Shown here piece after piece: positions 34,391-44,644 of a stretch of 64,000 nucleotides of DNA (within the stretch, counting starts at the first letter, position 1; every line of letters begins with the position of its first letter). Position numbers and translations under genes: made by a program. Source of the DNA: Henckelia pumila (taxonomy: Eukaryota > Streptophyta > Magnoliopsida > Lamiales > Gesneriaceae). Location: the NCBI RefSeq assembly GCF_033568475.1, contig NC_133122.1, positions 113,724,289 through 113,788,288 of the forward strand. Reading direction: 5' to 3'. The notes under the pieces are model-generated. The model did not search any database. It had not been told where the DNA came from and worked only from the letters and a program-made list of their open reading frames with translations.

Positions 34391-36424
34391 TGTGAGACAT
34401 CGGTTCTAAACATCTAATCTCAGATTAAAAAATAATTAAGCATAAAAGATCCAAGACTAAAAGCAATAAAGATTTTTTTTTTTTTTTAAAAGTGCCTCGC
34501 TCGATCAGTAAGATTCAACCGATCGAGCGAGCAAGAATTTGCAAACTTTCTGCCTGGATGAAACACCAGCACCGCTTGATCGATAAAGTTCAACCGATCG
34601 AGCGGGCATGCAAAATACAAAACAAAGACTTGGCACAAAGTCCATCGCTCGATCGGTCAAACTCTACCGATCGAGCGGTGACAGCACAGGACTAAAAATA
34701 CAGCAGAAAATCTTGCCAAAGCTCAAGTCCAATACATTAAATGCATAACAAGGTGCATAATACATGTAACGACAACATTCAATCCACAATATTGGAATAA
34801 TAGAAACTACAAACATCAACCAAGTTTGAGTTCTAAACATGCTTCAAATATAAACTAGATTGACATATTGAAAAAACTTCTAAACCGAGTCCCACTTCTA
34901 TCTCTCACTCTTGATGCTAACCAGGTCTTTGCTCACTTGATCCTGCCCCACCTGTTGCCAAGTACACATAAAAAACAAAGCAACAGCCGGATAACTCCGG
35001 TGAGAAAGATATTCCCAGTAAAAGCAGCATAACATGCAATAACAAGTAAAATAACAACATGCTTTTAAGACAATAACATATTCAATATCAATACGAATGA
35101 AATGCATGTCTTTAAAATCGGGATATCAACTCTGATAAACAAGGGATTGCTGCTATGCTTTTGGGATCCCGAGGATGAGACCACGTAACAACTCACCGAC
35201 TCTCCCAATCGAGGTGGTGCCACGTATCCCAATCCCCTAGACTTTGGTGCGACTATAAGGAGTATGCTGACGCTAGGTGAACTTATACAACCCAGGCCAC
35301 TCGCAGTATAGCTCCAAAAAATTCTAAACAAAAAGGGTTGTTCTGCCCACTGAAATCAAAGGTTTGGCTCAAGATGAATGCATATGAAAACATAAAGCAT
35401 TAAGTCATATAATAAAGCTCAAACAAAAAAATACATGTTCCACATTCTAGAACAAGTATTGATGCAAGTATGTGATTTAAGGGAAAACTCAAGAACCAAC
35501 TATCTCGAGTGTGATATCCCGCTGAAACGATGACTGTTTGTACCTTTTGATACGAAAAGCTACAACTCTGGATAAGCTATAATAAAAGGTTATATCAGAA
35601 ACTATACAACCTAAACAACAACAATCGCTCAAGGTAAATTCTTTACCGCTCTTCGTCCAACTCTTCGAAGATCGACTTCTGCTAAATCTGGGCTCGACAA
35701 ACTTCAAATGAATCTGTAAATAGGAAAAATAAGATCAACAACGACGAACGAACTCATTTGCCAAAGTTCTACGATTCAAACGGTTCAAAATCTCAAAACT
35801 CAAACCGGCGGTATAACGGCTATAAACTGAACAAACCGGAAATGCAGACAGCAATACAGCATTGCAAACAACTCAAAATAAATGATAAAACAACAATAAC
35901 AACTCAAATCCAACACATCTCAAAATCCCCATTTTTGAATTATGCTTCCGAAAATCATAACAATTTCGAACGACGCTCTATTTCAAAACCGACTGAGAAT
36001 AAATGATAAGAACTCGTTCAAGAACAACATAACCGAAACTCAATAGATTTTTACAACATCCAAAAATAGAAGTACAACTGATCTGAGAAATATTTACAAT
36101 AGAACAAAGCTCTCGCTGCTGTGATCGCTAATCTGCCTTCAGAAATAAATTCTAACGGACGGATCGATCGGAAACTGAAATCTGAAAGCTCGAAGAAGCT
36201 TTGGGGCGTTAACAATGGAGGGAGACGGCTTGTAGGAGGTGGTGGAGGATAAGGAAGAAGTCAAAGCAACTAATATAATATAACAAACTCCAAATTTGCA
36301 TTTTAGTCCCTGAAAAATCCTAAAATTCCAAAATAGACCCTGATCAAAATCAAGTCGGCTCTTGAACTCTGTAATCTCCGATTATCTCAAATAAACTCAA
36401 TTAAGATAAATTTGGGGTGTTACA
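34391..36424 (-). mobile_element. G2-family gypsy LTR (5' LTR of G2)
   Basis: On the minus strand it begins TGTAACACCCCAAATTT at 36424 and ends CGATGTCTCACA at 34391, next to the primer site. It is the same family as the solo LTR at 40187-42276: both begin with a TGT-x-ACxCCCC block and share GAGCCGACTTGATTTTGATC. It carries the hairpin cluster 34496-34680. The insertion cuts into the palindrome cluster upstream of the TAP46 pseudogene (36425). Confidence 0.87.
34496..34680 (-). repeat. CGATCGAGCGAG hairpin cluster in G2 LTR
   Basis: Three inverted repeats share the CCGATCGAGCGAG-type arm. Each has a spacer of 10 bases (TAAGATTCAA, TAAAGTTCAA, TCAAACTCTA). They lie 105-290 bp from the LTR 3' end, the same relative place as in the otherwise dissimilar G1 LTR. 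Confidence 0.9.
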
Positions 36425-36523
36425 GCGGACGCTACCTATGTGGCAGCGTCCGCTTCTGTCAGCAGCGTATGCTGCATGAAATGATGTGGCAGCGTCCGCT
36501 GCGCTCAGAATCGGACGCTGACA
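36425..36523. repeat. AGCGGACGCT palindrome cluster (left copy)
   Basis: The inverted pair AGCGGACGCT...AGCGTCCGCT (first base within the junction) is separated by about 11 bases. A second pair, AGCGTCCGCT...TCGGACGCT, is separated by about 9. The cluster is cut on the left by the G2 LTR. The uncut equivalent is at 42966-43112, also just upstream of a TAP46 5' copy. Confidence 0.85.
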
Positions 36524-39500
36524 AGATTCCCACAAACACTGAATACTTTGGCTACATTGAATTTCTTGCATTTTTTGCTTTATTTCCAATTAAGTCCCAC
36601 GTTTAGTTCGACATGCCAAAATAGTCCCTTTTAAGTTTTCTTTTTCCAGTAAGATTCGCCGCAATGGATCCCCTCCAAATAAATGGAATTCAATTAAAAT
36701 AAAAATCTAAAATAAAGAAGCGAATTGAGATTCAAAATCCTTCCATTTGATCAACTCCAGGAAAAGAAAACTCCACGCATTTGAAACCCTCGACCATAAT
36801 CTGCTCCCATCTCGAATTTGTGGCCGGAGATTCTCAACCGTAGTTTTTGTAATTGGCGACGTAGAAGCAGCTGGAAACTCGGTGACACAGCAGGTAAAAT
36901 CGAACCAAAATGCTGAAAAATTGCGGTAGATAGTTTCGTGAAAGATTTTTAACGTTCACAAGTTTCTACATGTCTAAAAAATTGCATTACACAAAGTTAT
37001 TGAATTCTCCTTTGATTCTAATCTGCGTTTTCAATTTCACAACTTGAGTAGAGAAATCTAATCATCTATTGTGGAATTACAGATGGAGGACATTACATTG
37101 CCAGTTCTATTCGAGCAGGCTCAAAATATTCACCAAATTGCCTCTGATTCCTCAATCGAACAGGTTAATAATGAATGTGTATAGATATGTGTTATATTAT
37201 GCTATATTTTCCTTTGATTAAGATGTCATGAATATGTTTTGTTTTCTTTCATAATATTTATCAGGAAACTGTGAGAAACGATTGCGATCTTTTGAGGAAA
37301 TGTGATGATATGATTGGAAAGTTGGGGTTATTTTCGTCTAATAGGACGAAGGATGATATCAGTACTACCAACCTCAAATATCTTCTTGTAGGTGTTGAAT
37401 ATTTTTTTGGAGTGTCATGATAGACAAATTAGTCTAAATGGGTGAATGTACGATTTTTGTTTTCTGTTTTGATCTTTAAACTCACTTTCTTGTAAATGTG
37501 ATTGAAAAAAAAACGCCAACTTATTTTCATTTCTGTGATAATCTGATGTATTGGATGCCCCTGAAAGCTATCATTTAAAAGTATTTAACTCACGGTCTTT
37601 GATACAGATTCCATATTATCTCGACGAGTTAACAGAAAAAAAAAATCACAGGAAGATCGGGTTCATATTCTTAAAGCTTCACTAACCAATTTAACGGTAC
37701 TGGTTTTTTATTTTGGTCACACGATAAGGACACGTGCTTACAGAAGTTATTGATATTTTTGTAAAATGTCGAATTTCATTTGGCCATATGTCCAGGAATT
37801 TATTTCATTTTGTGAAGCTATGGAGCTAGTGGCGGAAGATAAACTGGAATCATCTATGCAATCAAGGAGTAATTCCTCTGCTGATCAAAGAGCTAAGAAG
37901 GTTGACATCCTCTCTCATACGTCTTTCACTGAACTTCATAATTCCTTTGTCCGCCTCGTTACTACGACTAGATTTCTTGAACAAATTATTGTACACCGCC
38001 GCATTTAATGCTTGGAAATTACTTCATATTGCTCGATTCAAACGCATAAAATCAGCTGAGTCAAAATTTCTTGAAATAAAGGAGCGGAAGGAACGTCATG
38101 GGCACTCAACTAGAGCAGCTGCATTATCTACTCCCATAGAAACGAGAGAAGAAGATTTGGAGGACGATGATGGAGAAGAGGAAAGGGAAGTAAGTTGTGT
38201 ATTGAGAATTCATTTTAATTAATGTAATTTTGTTATGGATAGATTTGAATCTTGAGTTACACTATCTCCTGGCTCTTCCGAAATGTGAAAAGCTCATCTC
38301 TAAAGCATATTTCACTGCTTCTTAACAATTTTTTGAAGCATATTTCACTGCTTTTGACTTCTTGTAATTAGAATACATGTGGCCAATTTATGTGGATGCT
38401 CTGAATGGTGATAAAGAGGAATAATTCACCATTTTATATCCTTAATAACTTTAACTGACATCTCTGGATTGAGAATTCACCTCCTTGTAACACCAACACT
38501 TTCTTGTTGGCCTTAAGGCTAATTTTTTGTCTATCATTTCTTTTTCCTCTGTGTCAGTATTATGAGGAAAATTCACCCTCACAATTGTCTTTTTTGCGGA
38601 TGCATGCTTTTTGCACTATTTTGAAGCGAAGACATGTTAATTTGTTTGTTAAAACACATTTTCCCGTGAATGTTGTCAAAACTATTGAAATCCATGCTCT
38701 GATTCTAAAAACCATCCCTTCAATGGTAGCTCAATTCATAACCATTATTTTGGTTTGTCCCTCCCCTTCTTTTCCACACAATTGCATGAATCATAATGAT
38801 AATTGTTCGGTTGCATGCCATCAGGCATGGATGACCACCATCTCCTTGGAACTATATAAGGTTGGTCTGGATGGTCCTGATCTTTGGAGATTGTCCTCTG
38901 TGTTTTTAGCTTCTTTCTTTTGTTTCCTTGTTACTTACTCTCATGTCTACAATATTAACAGTCGTTTGATTTATCTGAGATGCTTAAGAAATAGAAAGAA
39001 ATGCTCTTAGCTGTAAAGGATAAATAGTCCAAGGTATTAGTCAGTAATATATTTTTTTCTTTCTATCTTGTTTAAGCAAAATTTTGGGAATACGTTCTTT
39101 TGAAATTATATGCCACGGGATGGCACCATTTCCTTTGCCTCCCTTCTCATTCTCTTAAATGTGAGTATTGTATAGGACTATAGGTCTTTTCCACCCCTTA
39201 TGTTGTCAAGTTCATGATTGTTTTGATTCCTACATTTCATTGTTTTTCGCATGAGACCTGAATCCTCTACTTTGTGTTTATTTCATATACCATGCTCAAC
39301 TTCCGCAATATGTCAATCTGTAAGAATTTATACAGCGCTTTTTTTAAAAAGGTGACGACGACTATTCACAATCTACTCTTAATGAGCGCACCCACAAAGC
39401 TGAAGCCTGACATCGTGATGCTACGGCAAGGGCTCGATATACTAAACCTGCAACTCCTATAACATGTGCTACTTTTGATCAAGATGTTTTAGAAGGTTGA

Positions 39501-40020
39501 TCAAAGGTGTCGCAGTTTTACGAGCACAAGCACCAATCAATGATATTCAGACCAGCAAGCTTTGTTTCCAAAATCCCAACAAGCGAGAGAGAAAGAATCG
39601 CAGCCCAAGTTTTCCAACCTCATCACAGGTATGTTGCTGCTAATCTTAATAACTCAAAAATCATTTGACTCTCTACTTTGAACATGCGCTTGAGGAAAGA
39701 GAAAAGAAATAAGAATGGTTCATATGTACAGAATGCCAACCATGAGTATCGAAGAAGCTGGGTTGAAGGAGATGAATATTATGAGCAACTGTCCAGAGAA
39801 GAATGCAAAGCTCATGGAAGAAGCGAACTTGTCATGGTATAAGTACAATCGTCAGTCAAAGCCAGGCGAGGATGATGAGGAAGATGATGATGTGGCACAA
39901 GAGAAGGCAAGTGTGTGGGACGACTGGAAAGATGACAACCCTCGTGGTGCAGGCAATAAGAAGCTCACGCCATGTGGCTAAGGTTGAAGATATTGTTGAA
40001 ATTTCTATAATGTCATAAAG
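36524..40020 (+). pseudogene. TAP46: TAP46 pseudogene, full length with introns
   Basis: This duplicate of the gene at 57710-60430 keeps every intron. The 5'UTR exon ends at 36893. Coding exon equivalents are 37083-37163, 37265-37387, 37607-37693, 37796-37900, 38028-38189, 38825-38860, 38962-39033, 39348-39628 and 39732-39981. Lesions compared with the intact copy are +2 bases in an A-run near 37636-37645, giving stop 37683-37685; loss of the acceptor AG (now AT) at 38026-38027; stops TAG at two codons of the 38962 exon (KK-stop-KEM and DK-stop-S); loss of an acceptor AG near 39347; and two TGA stops in the 39348 exon. Intron retention shows a DNA-level duplication and not a retrocopy. Confidence 0.93.
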
Positions 40021-40186
40021 TAGAATTTACACAAATAAAATTAGTGGATAATTGCTTCGGTTTTCCTTGTCTGCCTCGCTATTCAGTTCCAGTTTTGTTC
40101 TGTTGCTCTTATAAATTATGAACATTTCCTTCGATTGAGGAATCAGAGGCAATTTGGTGAATCTTTTGAGCTTGCTCGAATAGAAC

Positions 40187-42276
40187 TGTGACGCCCCGTT
40201 TTTATCTTAAATGAGTTTATTTGAGTTAATCGGAGATTTCAGAGTTCACGAGCCGACTTGATTTTGATCAGGGTCCTTTTTGCAAATTTTGGAATTTTAG
40301 GGACTAAAACGCAAATTTTGAGTTTAATATATTATCTACACTTGGAAAAGACTTGACTTAGTCTTCACTTCTCCTCCTTCTTCCTCTCCATCGATTCCTT
40401 CCATTAAAGCTTGAGGAAACGCTTCTTTAAGCTTTCCAAATCCAGTCCGAGCTCGATCCGTCCGTTGGAATTTATTTCTGAAGGCAGATTATCGATCACA
40501 GCAGTGAGAGCTCTGTTATATCGTAATTTTTTCTACGATCGGATACATTCTAGTTTTTGGATGTTGTTAGAATCGTTCTAGATTCGAGTATGTTGTTCTC
40601 TACAGAGTTCTGATCGTTTATTATCTGTCAGTTTTGAAATAGAGCGACGTTCGGATTTGTTATGATTTTTGGAAGCCATTTTCGAAAATCATGGTTTTGA
40701 GATTTGTTGGGTTTGTCTTGTTGTTGTTGTATTAGCATTGAATTGAGTTGTTATCAGTATTGAACTGCTGTCTGCGTTGCCGGTTTGTTCAGTTATAGCC
40801 GTTATGCCGTCGGTTTGAGTTTTTGGAGATTTTGAACCATTTTTGAGTTTGAACTTGGCTTGTAAGTTGATCGTGGTTATTGATCAATCATCTCTTGTAT
40901 CTGAACAGATTCGTTTGGAGTTGTCAAGCCCAGAGTTAGCAGCTGTTTGATCGTTTCAGAGAATTGGACGAAGAAAGGTATAAAGAGTTTTCCTTGAACC
41001 GTTGCCTTGTTGTTGTTAGATTGTGTAGTTGTTTATACAATCTCTTTTGTAGCTTATCCAGAGTTGGAGCTACTGCATTGAAAGGTAAAAGCAGTCATCG
41101 TAGCGGGATAGCATACTCGGGACTGTGGTTCTCGAGTTTTCCCTTTTGAAATCTCATACTTGCATCTACACTTGTTCTAGCATGAGGAACTTGTGTATTG
41201 TTTGATTGTATTGGTTTTTGTTAAAAGGATTATGTTTTATGTTTCTGTTATGCATTCATCTTGAGCCAATCTTGTTTCAGCGGGCAGAACCGCCCTTTTT
41301 GTTTAGACATTTGGGAACTATGATTGAGTGGCCCAGGTCGTAGTCGTTTCGTCTGGTGCTAGCATACTCATTATAGTTGCTCAAAGTCTAGAGGAGTGAG
41401 ATACGTGGCACCACCTCGATTGGGAGAGTCGGTGAGTTGTTACGTGATCTTATCCTCGGGATCCCAAAGGCACAGCAGCAATCCCTCGTTATCAGATTTG
41501 ATATCCCTGTTTAAAGACATGCATTTCATTACGATGTTATTGATTTTGTTATTGTATTGAAAGCATGTTTGTTACTTGTATTACTTGTTATGTTGCTTTT
41601 ACTGGAAATGTCGTTCTCACCGGTTATCCGGCTGTTGCTTTGTTTTGTATGTATACTTGGCAACAGGTGGGGCAGAAACAAGTCAGAAAAGGCATGGTTA
41701 GCTTCGAGGGCAAGTAGTAGAAGTGAGACTCGGTTTAGAAGTCGAATTAGCATGTTTATCTAGTTTAAGATTGAAGCATGTTAGAACTCGAACTTGATAT
41801 GTTTTGTTATTCGAATTAGTTTGTATTCGGATTGTAATCTAAAATCGAAGTATGTTGTTGTTGTATCGATTTAGACTTCTGGTTGTTTTTAGGCCTTCTG
41901 AAAGCGTGACTTGTTATGGCATGTTTCCCTACACCCTGTTATTGCATATGTATTTGAAGGCATGTCGGACCAAGCGCGGAATCCTTTCTTTATTTTCTGC
42001 AGCCTGAGCATTTTCTGCCCAGGCCTTCCGCGCGCGAGGCCTCCGTTGGGCCTCTGAATTGTTTGCCCGCGCGCGCGCGAGCTTGGTACCTCGCGCGGGC
42101 GCGAGCCTTTGGTTGGTCTCGGTTGTTGAAGCCCGCACACGCGCGAGCTTGGTTCCTCGCGCGGGCGCGCGGCGTTTAAAAAAAAAAAAAAAAACTTGAA
42201 TTGTTTTACTCTTGGATTCTTGTTCGCTTAATTGTTGTTTAATCCGAGATTAGTGGTTTAGAATCGAGGTCTCACA
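40187..42276 (+). mobile_element. Solo gypsy LTR (G2 family) in a TAP46 fragment, TSD AGAAC
   Basis: It begins TGTGACGCCCCGTTTTTATC and ends GAGGTCTCACA. It is flanked by the perfect 5-bp repeat AGAAC (40182-40186 and 42277-42281) and contains no internal region, so it is a solo LTR left by LTR-LTR recombination. It is homologous, in opposite orientation, to 34391-36424 and is 2090 bp long. Confidence 0.92.
42028..42174 (+). repeat. CGCGCGAG/CTCGCGCG hairpin cluster in the solo LTR
   Basis: Two units have arms of the type GCGCGCGAG and CTCGCGCGGGCGCG around the 8-base spacers CTTGGTAC and CTTGGTTC. A shorter CGCGCGAGGCCTCCG-like part precedes them. The cluster is 100-250 bp from the LTR 3' end, matching the place of the CGATCGAG clusters in related LTRs but with an entirely different arm sequence. 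Confidence 0.85.
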
Positions 42277-42965
42277 AGAACTGGCAACGTAAAATCCTCT
42301 ATCTGTAACTCCACAATAGCTGATTAGGTTTTGCTACTCAAGTTGTGAAATTGAAAACGCAGATTACAATCAGTGGAGAATTCAAGAACTTTGTGTAAAG
42401 CAACTTTTCAGACACGTAGAAACTTGTGAACGTTACACATCTTTCACGAAACTATCTACCGCGATTTTTCAGCATTTAGGATCGATTTTACCTGCTTTGT
42501 CACCAAGTTTCCAGCTTCTTCTACGTCGGCAATTACAAATACTACGGTCGAGAATCTTCGGCCACGAGTTCGAGGTGGGAGCAGATTATGGTCGAGGGTT
42601 TCATATGCGTGGAGTTTTATTTTCCTGGAGTTGATCAAAGGGAAGGATTTTGAGTCTCAGTTCGCTTCTTCATTTTAGATTTTAATTTTAATTGGATTCC
42701 ATTTATTTAGAGGGGATCCGTTTCGGCGGATCTTACCGGAAAAAGAAAAGTCAAAAGGGACTATTTTGGCATGTCGAACTAAACGTGGGACTTAATTGGA
42801 AATAAAGCCAAAAATACAGAAACGTTTTGTTCATATTTTCTTACTCAAAATACTTTTTTTTCGAGGTTGCTAAAAAGTTGGGTTTTTTATATTTAATTTA
42901 AAAAAAAAATTAATTGCACAAATAATGCATGCGGTGGGGTAATGCAAAATACTTTGAAACGCTAA

Positions 42966-43014
42966 TGTGAAGAGCGAACGCTGGCATTTTAAATGCCAGC
43001 GTTCGCTCTTCACA
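42966..43014. repeat. Perfect 24-bp hairpin with 1-base loop
   Basis: Left arm 42966-42989 starts TGTGAAGAGCGAACGCTGGC. A single T (42990) follows, then the exact reverse complement at 42991-43014. The hairpin is directly followed by the AGCGGACGCT cluster. Confidence 0.95.
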
Positions 43015-43112
43015 GCAGCGGACGCTACCTATGTGGCAGTGTCCGCTTCTGTCAGCAGTGTACGCTGCACAAACTGATGTGGCAGCGTCCGCTACGCTCA
43101 GAAGCGGACGCT
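43015..43112. repeat. AGCGGACGCT palindrome cluster (right copy)
   Basis: AGCGGACGCT at 43017-43026 pairs imperfectly with AGTGTCCGCT at 43039-43048. AGCGTCCGCT at 43084-43093 pairs perfectly with AGCGGACGCT at 43103-43112. A GTACGCTGCAC unit lies between them. The arrangement is the same as at 36425-36523, upstream of another TAP46 5' copy, so the cluster was duplicated with it. Confidence 0.88.
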
Positions 43113-43639
43113 GACAAGATTCCCACAAACACTGAATACTTTTACCACATTGAATATTCTGTATTTTTGGATTTATTTCCAATTAAGTCCCACCTTTAGT
43201 TCGACATGCCAAAATAGTCCCTTTTGAGCTTTCTTTTTCCAGTAAGATCCGCAGCAATGGATCCCCTCCAAATAAATGGAATCCAATTAAAATTAAAATT
43301 TAAAATAAAGATGCGAATTGAGACTCAAAATCCTTCCATTTGATCAACTCCAGGAAAGAAAACTCCACGCATTTGAAACTCTCGACCATAATCTGCTCCC
43401 ACCTCGAATTTGTGGCCGGAGATTTTTGACCGTAGTTTTTGTAATTGGCGACATAGAAGAAGCTGGAAACTCGGTGACACAGCAGGTAAAATCGAACCTA
43501 AATGCTGAAAAATCGCGGTAGATAGTTTCGTGGAATATGTGTAACGTTCACAAGTTTCTACATGTCTGAAAAGTTGTATTACACAAAGTTCTCGAATTCT
43601 CCTCTGATTGTAATCTGCGTTTTCAATTTCACAACTTGA
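43113..43639 (+). pseudogene. TAP46: TAP46 5' fragment (flank, 5'UTR exon, part of intron 1)
   Basis: It matches 36514-37040 closely: the flank (CCAATTAAGTCCCAC, TAGTTCGACATGCCAAAATA), the untranslated exon with donor at about 43487 (CACAGCAG|GTAAAATCG), and intron sequence ending TTTCACAACTTGA. Homology then stops abruptly before any coding exon. The open frames at 43318-43521 are UTR. Confidence 0.87.
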
Positions 43640-44644
43640 TATTGTGATTTTTATTGAAAAATGTGAATTATTATTAATCCACATGTAAATTATTTTAATT
43701 GACCAAAATTATTGAGTATAATTATTATTTATTTTTTAAAACAAAAATTAATAAATTGAGTTAAGTTTTTTTTCCCCATGAATGAATAAGGATAAAATCT
43801 AATGAAATGTATTAATCATATACTAACTTATTAGAATTTTTATTCATGTTTTATAATTTTTAAATTGATCTTTTGTATATTAAAATTAAAATCAAATGAA
43901 ATATATTAGTATATCTTAAAATACTTGAAATTTATATCCATGTAAAGGATATTAGTGTAATTTTTTTCAATTGAAAACATAATTATTCAAAATTATTATT
44001 TATCACACCATTTATTTGTGATAAATCATCAATGTTTAAAGTTTAAATTAGGTAAATATGGATGAACTTTATTAGTTAATACGAACCCTCAAAAAGTAAG
44101 TAAACATGTGATTGTATATGATTAATAATATAATTCTATATTTATCATAGCAAATAAACGGAGTCTTAATATAAATATTAACGTATGATTTATTGATGGT
44201 ACCTTTAGTATTATTTCTTGAATTAACCTCATTATTTCGAAAAAAAACTAAATAAATTTTTATAGGGCATAGTTATAAGGGTAAGTTAGATCCTACCTAT
44301 ACAGTCACTGCCTTGAAATAGATCTAACGGTGGACATTTATTAATAAATGTGGGATTCATTATTTTTTAGTGGATCCCCATATATTGATAAATGAAAACC
44401 TTTATCAGGGGTAATGCCTGGGTAATGCCTAGGTAGGTTGAAATAAACCGGTTATAAGTTATGTATTGTTTGATTGCCCCGCCGGATCATTAATGGATAT
44501 CTCTATTTCTCCCTTAGCTTTTGATCCTCAAGTTATATGCTTCCTTTCGATACTAATTTTCCTGTGTAAATCACGAACCAAGGAACGTAGCTCCATTTCT
44601 ACTCGAGCTTTTCTTTATTTTTTCGGAAACTTTTCGGTTGTTTT
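43640..44644. other. AT-rich spacer, no gene seen
   Basis: The spacer is strongly AT-rich with no coding signal to about 44240. Around 44270-44455 a stretch with related ends (GGTAAGTTAGATCCTACCTA and GGGTAATGCCTAGGTAGG) could be a small MITE, but I could not define its termini. 44456-44644 is the left half of the G3 insertion site. Confidence 0.5.

Larger units (their letters stand above)
40131..42822 (-). pseudogene. TAP46: Inverted TAP46 5' fragment split by a solo LTR
   Basis: Read on the minus strand from 42822 it gives the copy-1-type 5' flank and untranslated exon (near 42650-42480), the first intron, and the first coding exon (MED...LPVLFEQAQKIHQ-like). The exon is cut after the glutamate-phenylalanine region by the solo LTR 40187-42276 and continues at 40186-40131 to the SSIEQ end. 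It then joins the 3' flank of the TAP46 pseudogene, tail to tail, near 40130. Nothing of the later exons is present. Confidence 0.88.

Noticed and set aside
27307..36424. 27307-29431 and 34391-36424 as the two LTRs of one element
   Set aside because: Sequences differ through most of their length; they share only related blocks and the hairpin style.
38504..39010. 168-residue ORF as a separate gene
   Set aside because: It spans introns and two exon remnants of the TAP46 pseudogene, in a different frame from the exons.
36524..40020. Processed retrocopy of TAP46
   Set aside because: All introns are retained, so it is a DNA duplication.
41889..42140. Arginine/alanine-rich ORFs on the minus strand
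   Set aside because: They are translations of the GC hairpin cluster in the solo LTR.
44270..44455. Small MITE with GGTAAG.../...GTAGG ends
   Set aside because: The ends are only loosely complementary and no target duplication was found.
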